The position numbers and the translations under genes are program-made. A stretch of 64,000 bases of DNA from Ustulina deusta (Eukaryota; Ascomycota; Sordariomycetes; Xylariales; Xylariaceae): contig JAJNNX010000052.1 in NCBI GenBank assembly GCA_023159155.1, positions 62,001-126,000 on the forward strand, written 5' to 3'. Positions 13,834-22,887 of the stretch are shown piece by piece (within the stretch, counting starts at the first letter, position 1; each line of letters opens with the position of its first letter). The notes below the pieces were generated by a model. The model was not told where the DNA came from, did not search any database, and saw only the letters and a list, made by a program, of their open reading frames with translations.

Positions 13834-13859
13834 CATTCATTCATTCATTCATTCATTCA
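13834..13859 (+). repeat. ATTC microsatellite in 5' leader
   Basis: About six tandem CATT/ATTC units end 18 bp before the start codon of the Crh gene, so they are probably transcribed. Confidence 0.8.
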
Positions 13860-13877
13860 CCGGAGATACTCGCTACA

Positions 13878-15518
13878 ATGTTGTCTTCTCCGAGATCCAT
13901 CCCAGCGCTCGCGCTGTTGGCTTCGGCCCTCGTTGGTTCCGCCATGGCCCAATTGACCACCAAATGCAATCCCACAAAGGAAACTTGCCCTGCCGACCCC
14001 GCCTTCGGAACCGCCTATACCTTCTACTTCAACAGCACACCGCCCGATGACACCTTCATCTCCGAGTCGGCTGTGATCTCGTATGATGATAATGACGGCG
14101 CTGTCTTCACCATCGCCGAACAAGGACAATCTACCACTCTCGCCTCCAACTTTTATTTCTTCTTTGGTCGGACCGAGGTTCTGATGAAGGCCGCGCGTGG
14201 ACAGGGCATCATTAGCTCGATCGTGTGGGGTTCCGACACGCTTGATGAGGTCGATTGGGAGTTCAAAGGTGGCAACGAGACCTGGGCCTTCTCCAATTAC
14301 TTTGGCAAGGGTAACACCAATGTGACCGGCACTGGAGGCGACCATCATATTACCGGCAGCATCTATGACCTACACAATTACACAACCGTGTGGACCGAGG
14401 ATAAGCTTGAATGGCTCATAGATGGATCGCTAGTCCGCACTCTCCTTGCCAAGGATGCAAATAACACGTTGAACTTTCCACAAACCCCGATGACGCTCAG
14501 ACTCGGCAGCTGGGTCGGTGGTGATACCAAGACACAGGCTCCTGGAACCGTCGAATGGGCTGGTGGTGCAACTGATTTCGCCCAGGCTCCTTTCACCATG
14601 TACGTGCAGAGTGCGTATGTCGAGGATTTTTCGTCGGGTAAGGAATACACGTACACCGATACGTCGGGATCGTGGCAGAGCATTAAGATCACAGAGTAAG
14701 TTGCTTGATAAATCGGCTCCAATATTTCGACCTGTTTTTTCTGACCCGTCGACAGGGGCAATTCAACTGCCGCCGTAACCGTCAACACACCACCTGCAAA
14801 GTCACTCGCCGAGAAGTGGGCTGAGCTCCCGGAGAATACCAAGATTGGTATCTACGCGGCGGCTGGTGCTGTCGGCGGCCTGCTCTTCATTGCTCTCGCG
14901 ATCTACTACATCAAGCAGCGACGTGCAGGCCAAAAAGAAGCTGCTCTAGCTGCCAAGGTGCATGAAGAGGAACGAGTGGAGCTTGAGCGGTTCAAGAAAG
15001 GAGGTAGAAACCCTGATGATCTCAACTTTGATGGTACAGCATATACAGGGGCTGCTGGGAAGGGATTGATGAGCTCATCCTACTCAGCTGTCACAAACTC
15101 GCCCCCGGGAAGTTCGGCTGGTCCACCTGAAAAGGCTTGGGATCCGACGGGATCTGATGGGACGACATCGGGCATGCCTTTGCTTCATAGCAACAATGGT
15201 CTCGCATCGCCGCAAAGTCCCGCATTCCCTCCTGCGTATTCACACCCTTCGTCGCCCGTCAACCGAGGGTTTTCGGCCTCTCCGCATGCTCCCTCAAGAA
15301 TGGGGTCTACTGGTCCCCAGGCTGGTGGGTATTTCGACAGAATGAATAGTCCAGGTCCAAATTCTCCTCAGACTCGTAGTCCCGGATCGCCATCACCTCA
15401 TGACATGTATGGCATGTCAAGAATGAACAGTCCTGGGCCTATGCAGTCAAACCGTGGTCCAAGCTCCCCGGGCCCTCAAGGTGAAGGCGGGTACTGGACC
15501 AACGGTGGCTTCAGGTAA
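13878..15518 (+). CDS. Crh-family GH16 wall transglycosylase (chitin-glucan cross-linker)
   Basis: Exons 13878-14695 and 14756-15518 (60-bp intron) give 526 aa. A signal peptide (about residues 1-25, ending SAMA) is followed by a Cys-containing N-terminus and the GH16 catalytic domain with the Crh signature DEVDWEF (D123, E124, D126, E128). Family knowledge: Crh/Utr2 enzymes transfer chitin chains onto beta-glucan at the cell wall. After the domain comes a linker, one membrane segment (IGIYAAAGAVGGLLF onward) with a dibasic stop (KQRR), and a ~180-residue Ser/Pro/Gly/Asn-rich tail. So it appears anchored by a transmembrane helix rather than GPI. The upstream in-frame extension has only a TTG, so the ATG at 13878 was chosen. 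Confidence 0.94.
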
Positions 15519-16074
15519 CGAAATATTTTGCGGGCATATTGGCGAAGGGGTGATCTGGCCACGGTTCTCCGCCCTGAAAAGTTTCCGAGATCTACTCGCG
15601 TTCCACACGGCGTTGGTTGAGTTTATGGGCATTTTAAACACTTTATTGTTTAGGCGAGTTGCATGTGTATTTGGCGGTTGCTCTCGTCTTTTGTTTTTAA
15701 CTGATTTTTGTGTACGATTGGGTTGCATATAATCGTCTTTTGTTGTTCTGTTCGATGGTAGGTTTGTGGTTGGTTAGTGAATCAGCCATGGTTTGATAGC
15801 TGCGTATCCAGCTACAGAATGCAAGATACCCACCCGTTTCACTACGATTTTCTTGATGGTTCATTTGATGACTCGATTTGTTGTTCGTGCTACCTATTTC
15901 TGCGCGACAGAACGGGGCTGGTTGTGTCTTGGGCTGCAAGTGTCAACTCCGCACGTAGCCTGGTTGTGTTATGCTAGGGGCGTGTAATACTGACGTTGCA
16001 TAACTCGAACTCTTCAATTCATGAACTCACAGGTTCCGTATTTTCTCCCGAACTGAAGATGCACGTACTAAGTG

Positions 16075-16140
16075 ATCTATCTAGTCAGTTGGATTCGATT
16101 CCTGACCGCGCTATTGGTGTTTGCTAGATAGCTTGTTTGC
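16075..16140 (+). repeat. Dispersed ~70-bp repeat, copy 2
   Basis: Same order of blocks as copies 1 and 3 (TTCGATTCCTGAC, GCGCTATTGG, TTTGCTAG). It is 473 bp from copy 3, in the same orientation. Confidence 0.65.
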
Positions 16141-16547
16141 GCGGTATCGAAGAGGCATAACCGGGATCCTGTGAACGTTAATTAGGCTTGACGAACACGA
16201 TGGGAAATACTATGACAACGAAACCTTGACCTCTCTGGGCAAATTGTTTCAATGGCACTCCAAACATAGACTAACCTCTACGGTTCGGCCTCAATACATA
16301 GATGGTCATCGACTTTGCGCTTCCTAGACTTCACAAGATGCGGTTCACAAGCAGATAAAAGTCTGAGACTCTAATACCAGTATTAAGGTTTCCTAGCATC
16401 ATCAATACGTAAAGGTGCCTTACCATCGGGAGAGACGTGCATGCATATGCATGTCGCTTAGCAGAAGTCTAGTAGCCGGGAGACGTCAGGCTAATGTAAC
16501 TTCAATCAATCCTCTGGCTACTTGACTCAGGATACGTTTTCCCGGTG

Positions 16548-16613
16548 AGCTATCCACTGAGCTGGGTTCGATTCCTGACACCGCTATTGGTTTTTGCTCG
16601 TTAGCTGATCTAC
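16548..16613 (+). repeat. Dispersed ~70-bp repeat, copy 3
   Basis: The best-preserved copy. Its core GGTTCGATTCC matches the tRNA internal promoter B box exactly, but the flanking sequence does not fold into a convincing tRNA. Confidence 0.65.
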
Positions 16614-17326
16614 ATCTCATGTTGGGGTTGTCGTTGGGTTTATGCATCCTTTCTGATATACTCCATTGATTTTACGCAATGCCCTCGTACGATGAGCTTC
16701 GAGTCTGTGGATTGACTCCGAAGACCAACAATCGAAGTTTCTTGCTCGTGATATCCTGCTGCCCCCTTGTTTTGCTGAACCCGGCAATACGGTACGGGAG
16801 AGCGGTTATGTACGCTTAAGTCTCATCCGACTTCTACATGTATCAATAGAGGCTAATGCGTGTCTTTTCATTGTTAGGACTGCGGTCTCGGTACAAGGCA
16901 CTACTCAGTCTGTCTACTCGTTTACGGTCCAGTAGAAGTCCGGCCTATCTCATCGTGACTACAAGATGATGTGTAAATCGCAGTGGGACCGCCAAAGTCA
17001 GAAACTTGGATCCTCTTCATGGCGTTTGCGTCAGTTCCCAGCTATCTAGCAAGACCCATCGCTCCCCTGTGTGCCTACCTAGATCAACGTGTTCACACTG
17101 ACGTTACTCGACTGAAAGGTTTACAAAACCATGACATATCTTATCCCATCATAACCAGAACACTCGTGTCTATAAAGATCATTGGCCCCGTCCGGGACCC
17201 CAACATCTATCTCTCAACCCAGACATCCCTTTATGCAGGGCATTTCGGCAAATACCGAAACCATCACCAGTCTCTCCTCAGCTCACGAACCTTGACGACC
17301 TCTATCCGCTCATCTCTATATTTACC

Positions 17327-18052
17327 ATGTATATCTCTAAGTTTCTCTGCTCGGCAGTGCTAGTCCTCTCAGGATTTGCCCTTGCAAACCCGACACCAGG
17401 CGAAGATGCATCAGTAGTTGGTCGAGATGCGCCCAACCTCGGTAGGTCATTCCTAGCACGATCTCACTTCTCGCCGTCTCTTCATCCCTAGTTGTTGAAC
17501 GAAGCAATACCCACCTATGTCCTCTCTTCATTCATCGAGTACTAACGCGTGACTTAGACGTCAGCAAAGATGCTGGCAACGTGGCCGAGCCGCCCCAGGA
17601 CCCAAATGCTAGCCCGTACTACCCAGATCGCTGGCGAGATCGGCACTGGAGAGATCGGCACTGGCGACATCGGCACCGGGATCGCGGGTGGTGCAGGTAC
17701 GGAGAGTACTGGGATGATTGGAGCCGCCGATGCCGACACTATGAACCGCTGCCACGTCCCTGGTGTTACGGTGATGAGATGGCATTCTGTGGACGGGATG
17801 GAGGGGATATTGTCCGGTATGGTGAGTTTCTTCTTGCGGTTGCTCGCATGTGTCTCATTCTCCCCCTCTGTTTGCTCGTGTTCTTGTATGGACGATACGG
17901 CCCGATGAGGCTCGAAAGAGTTTCTTTCCAAGTTTAAGAGAATGAAATGCTGACTCGAGTTCGTCCGTCCAATAGATAGGAGCGATCCCCATTGCTGGAG
18001 GAGAAGCGGATACAGGACGTTCTGTTTCCGGCGTGACAGGTACCACTATTAA
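17327..18052 (+). CDS. Small secreted six-cysteine protein, unrecognised family
   Basis: Exons 17327-17441, 17558-17821 and 17976-18052 give 151 aa; introns are 116 bp (with an ACTAAC branch site) and 154 bp. Residues 1-20 are a clear signal peptide cleaved after ALA. The mature protein has an acidic/Pro stretch (21-62), a Trp/Arg/His/Asp repeat (WRDRHWRDRHWRHRHRDR, 64-81), then six cysteines (84, 97, 108, 116, 133, 143), several next to aromatic residues. No catalytic motif or known family is recognised. It looks like an effector or antimicrobial-type secreted protein, which is inference from size, signal peptide and cysteine content. The last exon uses the acceptor at 17975; the AG at 17979 would also stay open but gives a tail with no cysteines. 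Confidence 0.65.
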
Positions 18053-19570
18053 ATACCTGGGCAGATAGGGGTAACTGCACACACGATATGAATGGCGGGT
18101 GCGAAACCGGGCTGTATAACGAAGACCCGTCCGAACTGACTGTGTAGAATGAAGCTATCTGAAAGGGTGGAAATGGAGATATGGCCCATGGCTGAAGTTG
18201 TAGAAGACCTCACTATTCTCAACGGTCACGTGACAGTACCAGCTATTGTCGACGACGTCGGGCTTGGACGGCGTTAGCTGCTCGTTTGTTAATGTTGGAA
18301 TTTGGAGAGAATGATCATGTATTTGTTTGCTGGGATTGTGTGTGGACAACATCACGATAGGAACAATGTTACGACGATGTGATAGGTAATTAATAATTTG
18401 TCTTGCTATGCAAAATAAAAGTTCATCAATGTCGCTAGCCAGGGATTTCCCTCCCTACCTCCCTCACCACTTATTCTTCGATTGCTTTTTGATACTTGCT
18501 GGCCGATATTGTGATAGGTATATTACCAAATAGTCGTTTAGAAACAAATAGATGAGGTTTTTTCTGACAGTACTTCGGTTATCACAAGTCATAAACTGCC
18601 CTCTACACTATGTTAGTATACTATAACTATGCTATATACTGCGCCATGCCGCGGTACCGCGGTTCCAAGAAAAATTAGCCCATTTCTACACTAGGATAGC
18701 AAGGATTCCCCAACATCCTAGTCTCGGCGTGTAGATTGTCGTGACTCTCCACGAACCATTTAACCATTCGTGCAAACCCGTATAATTGGAGGAATTGAGT
18801 GTTTATAGACGGCACTTCACAGCATTGGATTATGCAGAGAGCTTTATAAGAAGTTATTGAATGTGAAGTTCTACAAACTTCCACTTCGACCCCAAGCAAT
18901 TGGCCTTCACCTCAATCTCCATCATCCGGTCTAAACCACTACCGGTATTAGGCGAATTGCCAAGAGATCGGCACAAGCGAAATTAGGAGGTATCAACATG
19001 GTGATACAGTAACGCGCCTTGGCACTGGTGCTTGGTTGGAAAAGAAATTTAGACACCATCCTTAGCTCGAGTCGTAAGGTAAGTCTTCATGGTGATACTG
19101 TATCTTTCCCTCTGTCTTACCAACTTACTGAGTATCCAACAGGCTATCCTGCATAATGCATCCCGTGTTGTGCGGAAGAGCTTCTCAAAATGGTACGATC
19201 TCCATATTGTGCTCGCGGCTGGCCGCCGTTAAACAGCTCAGCTGGTCGCCGCATGAATAATCCCAGGCAGATCCATGGAGGACCCAATATGCTGATCAGG
19301 ATCATGACCAATTACAACGGTTCTGGTAGAGCATGGGTCTAGTATACATAGCATAGCATTATGACAAAGAGAGTACAGTAGGTAGCGAGCGATAAACAAT
19401 CACCTACCTAATCCGGACGAGATGCGTGCTCTGGCTTGATGAAGGCGCAACAGTAGACCGGCTAGAAAAGCTGCCGGTGAACGCGTCGTGACCGCTCTCA
19501 CGATGTCTTCTCTCCTACTCCGTCTTTGTCGTTCTTTTCGGAGACAGAGAATTACCTTGGGACCTTAGCC
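18053..19570. other. Intergenic, no gene recognised
   Basis: Only short non-convincing frames. It contains a 14-bp perfect palindrome (18649-18662) and the promoter of the S41 gene. Confidence 0.6.
18649..18662. other. 14-bp perfect palindrome CCGCGGTACCGCGG
   Basis: Perfect dyad with two GC-rich CCGCGG half-sites around TA, in an otherwise AT-leaning stretch. A binding site for a dimeric regulator is possible but unsupported. Confidence 0.4.
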
Positions 19571-21841
19571 ATGAAGTTCTCTGCTCTTCGCGTGGCCGCA
19601 CTCGCCGCAGCCGTTGATGTGGCGTCGGCTGCAACACGCACTGAGCCGTGTGCGGTTGTGAGCTCCGCCTGGGCAGCTCAGATCGCTGCTACAGCTACTC
19701 CTACTGTCGAGGCCAAAGTTGCGTACGACTGCCTCAACTCCGTCCCAATTGACAAGAAGGGGGCACTGCGATATCTCAAGTCAACGAGGCCCTACATCGA
19801 GTGGCAGTCCGACACGGTATTCAAGAAGAATCCCCCCAAGGACTACTTCTACCCGCCTCATGATATCTGGGGTGTCCTAGATCAGCTCGAGGCCAACATC
19901 AAGGCAAACAAATATCCCAACGAATACGCTTGGCAGCAGGACTTGTACGTTAAACTCTTCGGCCCTGCCCACGACGGACACTTCGTGAGCTACCCCGATG
20001 TCCTCACCAATGCCATCGAATGGCAGCGTCCTCTCGCGCTCGTCTCCATCTCCGACAAGCCGGGTGGATCTACCCCGAAGATCAAGGTATACAGCGACGT
20101 GGTCTCCTCTCCAGGAACTGCGTCCGTCGTGACGAAGATCAACGGAGAAGCCGCTGAGGCGTTCCTGAGCAAATGGGTCTTCGCCGTCTCTGGCAACCAG
20201 GATGCCGACGCCGCATACAACTCGTTATTTTACGAAAAAGCATATGAGGCCGAGGTTTCGTCCACGGGCTATTTCCACAACGGTGGTCGCACCAGGTTCG
20301 TACATCCCAGCCTCGTTCACGTAACGACTGCTTGAAAATATTAACACCGCGGCAGATATGTATGGCCCGGCAGCACCACGTCGTTCAAATTCGCCAATGG
20401 GACGTCCCTTACGCTCAACAACGTCGCTCGCATAAAGGGAGACTGGACTGGCGTTGTTGACGGACCTTCGTACTTCAACAAGTTTGCCCCTGGTGCCAAG
20501 AGCAATGGCAAGCAAGAGGCAACCCCTGCTCCCGCTGCGCCCGCTGCCGCCGCCGTGACTGGTGTGCCCGGATACCCCAAGCCAGTGATTATTTCTAGCG
20601 ACGGTATTATCTCCGGCTATTACCTCGAGGGCGACCTCGCGGACACCGCCGTGCTCGTCGCGCTCTCTTTCGCTCCGGATGACCCGTCCGAGTTCCAGCA
20701 GGTTGCCGAGGACTTCTTTGCGGCGGCCAAAGAGGCCGGGAAGAAGAATCTCGTCGTCGATGTTTCCGCGAACGGTGGCGGCTACATCTTCTCCGGATAC
20801 GATCTCTTCCGTCAGCTCTTCCCGGACATCGTCCAGGAGGGACTCGGTCGCTGGAGGGAGAACCCGGGCTTCAGCGCCGTCTCGGAAGTCTACTCGGCCA
20901 ACTCGGCCAATTTCGACGCCGACACGGCTGTGGACGACATCATCTACCAGTACGAGTCGGTGTTCAACTGGCGGTACGACCTCGACGAGTCGAACAAGCA
21001 CTTCATCTCGTTCGCGGACAAGTTCGGGCCGAAGAAGTTCCTCGGCGACAAGTTCACAGACGTCATGCAGTGGGACTTCAACGACCCCTTGAACACCATC
21101 AACGCCACCTACGGGTTCGGCACCGACATCACGGGGTACCGCAGCCGCGCCAACTTCACCCGGCCCTTCGCCGGCCCCGAGAACATCGTGGTCGTGCTCG
21201 ACGGCTACTGCGCGTCCACCTGCACGCTGTTCTCGCAGTTCCTGGTCCACGACGCCGGCGTCAAGACGATCGCCTTCGGCGGACGGCCTTCGAAAAAGGG
21301 TCTGATCCAGGGCGTCGGCGGCGTCAAGGGTTCGCAGAGCTACGGGTACGCCGACGTGTATGCCAACGTGCAGGAGGCCATCGCGTTCACGAACGACACG
21401 GCGATCCTCAAGACGCTGAGCGCCTACGACACGTACGTGTTGGAGCGCAACCAAGTCTCCAGTCTGAACGTCAAGGACGAGATCCTCCGATCTCATCTCA
21501 AGGACGGCACCCCGGCGCAGTTCGTGGCCGAGTATTCTGACTGCCGACTGTATTGGACCGAGGCCATGATCAAGGACGTGTCCGAGATCTGGAAGGCCGC
21601 TGCGACATCTGCCTTCAAGGGGGCCAAGTGCGCGTATGGCGGCATCTCGCCTCCGGCTTACCCATCCGAGTCTCAATCCAAGAGGACTACGGTTCGCCCT
21701 GCCCCATTCGACAAGCCGCGCTTCACGCTCCCGGAATCTCTCCCCGCGCCCCCTGTCAAGCGTGCTACGACGCCTAAGCGCGGCTTGAGCAAGATGCATT
21801 CCATGACTCTTGCTAACCAGTTCATGAAGGTTGTTGACTAA
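19571..21841 (+). CDS. Secreted peptidase S41 (C-terminal processing peptidase-like) protein
   Basis: Exons 19571-20295 and 20356-21841 (60-bp intron, GTTCGT donor) give 736 aa. Residues 1-20 form a signal peptide. An N-terminal CPAF-type region precedes the S41 fold, where VVVLDGYCASTCTLF places the likely nucleophile at Ser529 with the expected hydrophobic strand before it. The C-terminal ~60 residues are Pro/Ser/basic. S41 proteins of this fungal type include UstP of ustiloxin clusters, but none of the hallmark partners (DUF3328/UstY proteins, a repeat-bearing precursor, tyrosinase) is nearby, so it is called an orphan secreted peptidase-like protein. The exons are much richer in GC, especially at third positions, than the flanks. 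The start is the first ATG; the 15 codons upstream open only from TTG. Confidence 0.88.
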
Positions 21842-22482
21842 AAAAAAGGGGGAACGAGAAGTAAAAAGGTCATATCGCTGTGTATAACTGGTAATATTCT
21901 TGGATAAGATGGATTTACGAGATATTATGGGTATATATAAGCCAATGAGAACCAAAGAACACAAATACCGCATCATTCGTGCAATCGCATTTGCATCCAA
22001 TGACGTAGACTCTCGAGTGTTAGGTCCCTTTCTAGGCATGGCGCTTATCTCCTAGACTCGTCTTGCCAGCGACGGTTTTAATGCTCGTTTCTCTCGCCTG
22101 GCTACTCCTATATGAGTAATTTTCGGAATCAGATTTTCCTGTCTGGGCATCTCTTTGCGAGTGAAAGCCAGATGCTAGAAGCCTCCCAGGACCTGGGAAC
22201 TCGCAGATGGCGCTCAAAAGAGGGGGGATTGACTCCGAGTGGTCCATCAAGTTGTCACTGCGCACTACGCGTGATCTCGAAGTAGACAGCATTCATCGCC
22301 CAAGACATCTTCGGGGGTTTTTGCTGTTGAACATGTGCCGCTGTGACCTCAAGACTCACGCCTAGCGTCGCCGGCAGGCCGTCAGTACAAGGCGCGTGAG
22401 GGCCGGTAGTAGAATACCGCCCTAAGCGGACACAAGTCCTAGCCCCCCCGTTCTCTGACCTCCCTTTCAAGCCAGCTAGCTC
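21842..22482. other. Intergenic
   Basis: 3' flank of the S41 gene and downstream flank of the doubtful minus-strand gene; nothing else seen. Confidence 0.55.
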
Positions 22483-22887
22483 TCAGGGATGTTTTTGCGC
22501 TTGGCGCTCGGCCACCACGCCGACAATCAAGCGCGCTTGTGGTTCGCTGACCGGGAGCAAGGGCCGGTGAACTCCGTGAAGCCAATTACGGTAAGGCTAT
22601 GTCAGTGGCAAGTATGCGTTCTTACCCTGTACAGGTGATACGATATCCACGTCAAGCATCGTCCCGTTATCGAGCTTCAACCTGGTCTTAGTGAAGCTCT
22701 CGATATATGTGTGATGTGCCTGGAGGAGGTAGTTGTTCCGACAGCGCTCGGTGAATTCAAATTCATACCGGACCGTTGGGCTCTGTATTAAAATAGAATC
22801 ACCTGCTTGCAGCAACTTGGAGTGTTTTCCAAGCTGTATTCTGAAGTAATGGCCTGAATGACTCGACAGATGAAGCTGGACATCCAT
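22483..22887 (-). CDS. Doubtful small hypothetical gene (116 aa)
   Basis: A minus-strand ATG at 22887 opens a 96-codon frame ending at a TAG (22597-22599). A GTAAGA donor lies inside it. Splicing 22625-22572 (54 bp) joins exon 22887-22626 to 22571-22483 in phase and yields 116 aa. The sequence alternates polar and hydrophobic residues (beta-rich look) and the second exon is also protein-like. No domain, signal peptide or membrane segment is recognised. The alternative is a decayed gene, since the same frame continues past the TAG without splicing. An in-frame TGA just upstream fixes this ATG as the earliest possible start. Confidence 0.28.

Larger units (their letters stand above)
11416..13877. 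other. Intergenic with probable long leader of the downstream Crh gene
   Basis: No gene recognised. It contains T-rich runs, a 16-bp direct repeat (12736 and 12817), and from about 13060 a C/T-rich, A-poor stretch ending in an ATTC microsatellite immediately before the ATG at 13878, typical of a fungal promoter plus 5' UTR. Confidence 0.55.
15519..17326. other. Intergenic with two copies of the dispersed repeat
   Basis: No gene recognised. It holds repeat copies at 16075-16140 and 16548-16613. The last ~200 bp are the probable promoter of the small secreted protein gene. Confidence 0.55.

Noticed and set aside
13857..14842. 163- and 154-codon minus-strand frames across the Crh gene
   Set aside because: Both lie opposite well-supported GH16 coding sequence and have no domain of their own.
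16548..16613. Functional tRNA gene suggested by the B-box-like core
   Set aside because: No acceptor stem, D arm or anticodon arm can be paired around it.
16983..17040. Short frame resembling the TWILF segment of the MFS transporter
   Set aside because: Only about 15 bp are shared with 47090; no further transporter sequence follows, so not called a pseudogene.
17976..18069. Alternative last exon of the small secreted protein using the AG at 17979
   Set aside because: It stays open to 18069 but gives a Gly/Thr-rich tail without cysteines; the 17975 acceptor continues the Cys/Arg/Tyr pattern.
19571..21841. Ustiloxin/dikaritin-type peptide cluster around the S41 gene
   Set aside because: No DUF3328 protein, tyrosinase or repeat-containing precursor is present in the adjacent sequence.
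20225..22039. 604-codon minus-strand open frame
   Set aside because: It is antisense to the S41 gene, opens because of G/C-rich third positions there, has no recognisable domain and Arg/Asp/Val-biased shadow composition.
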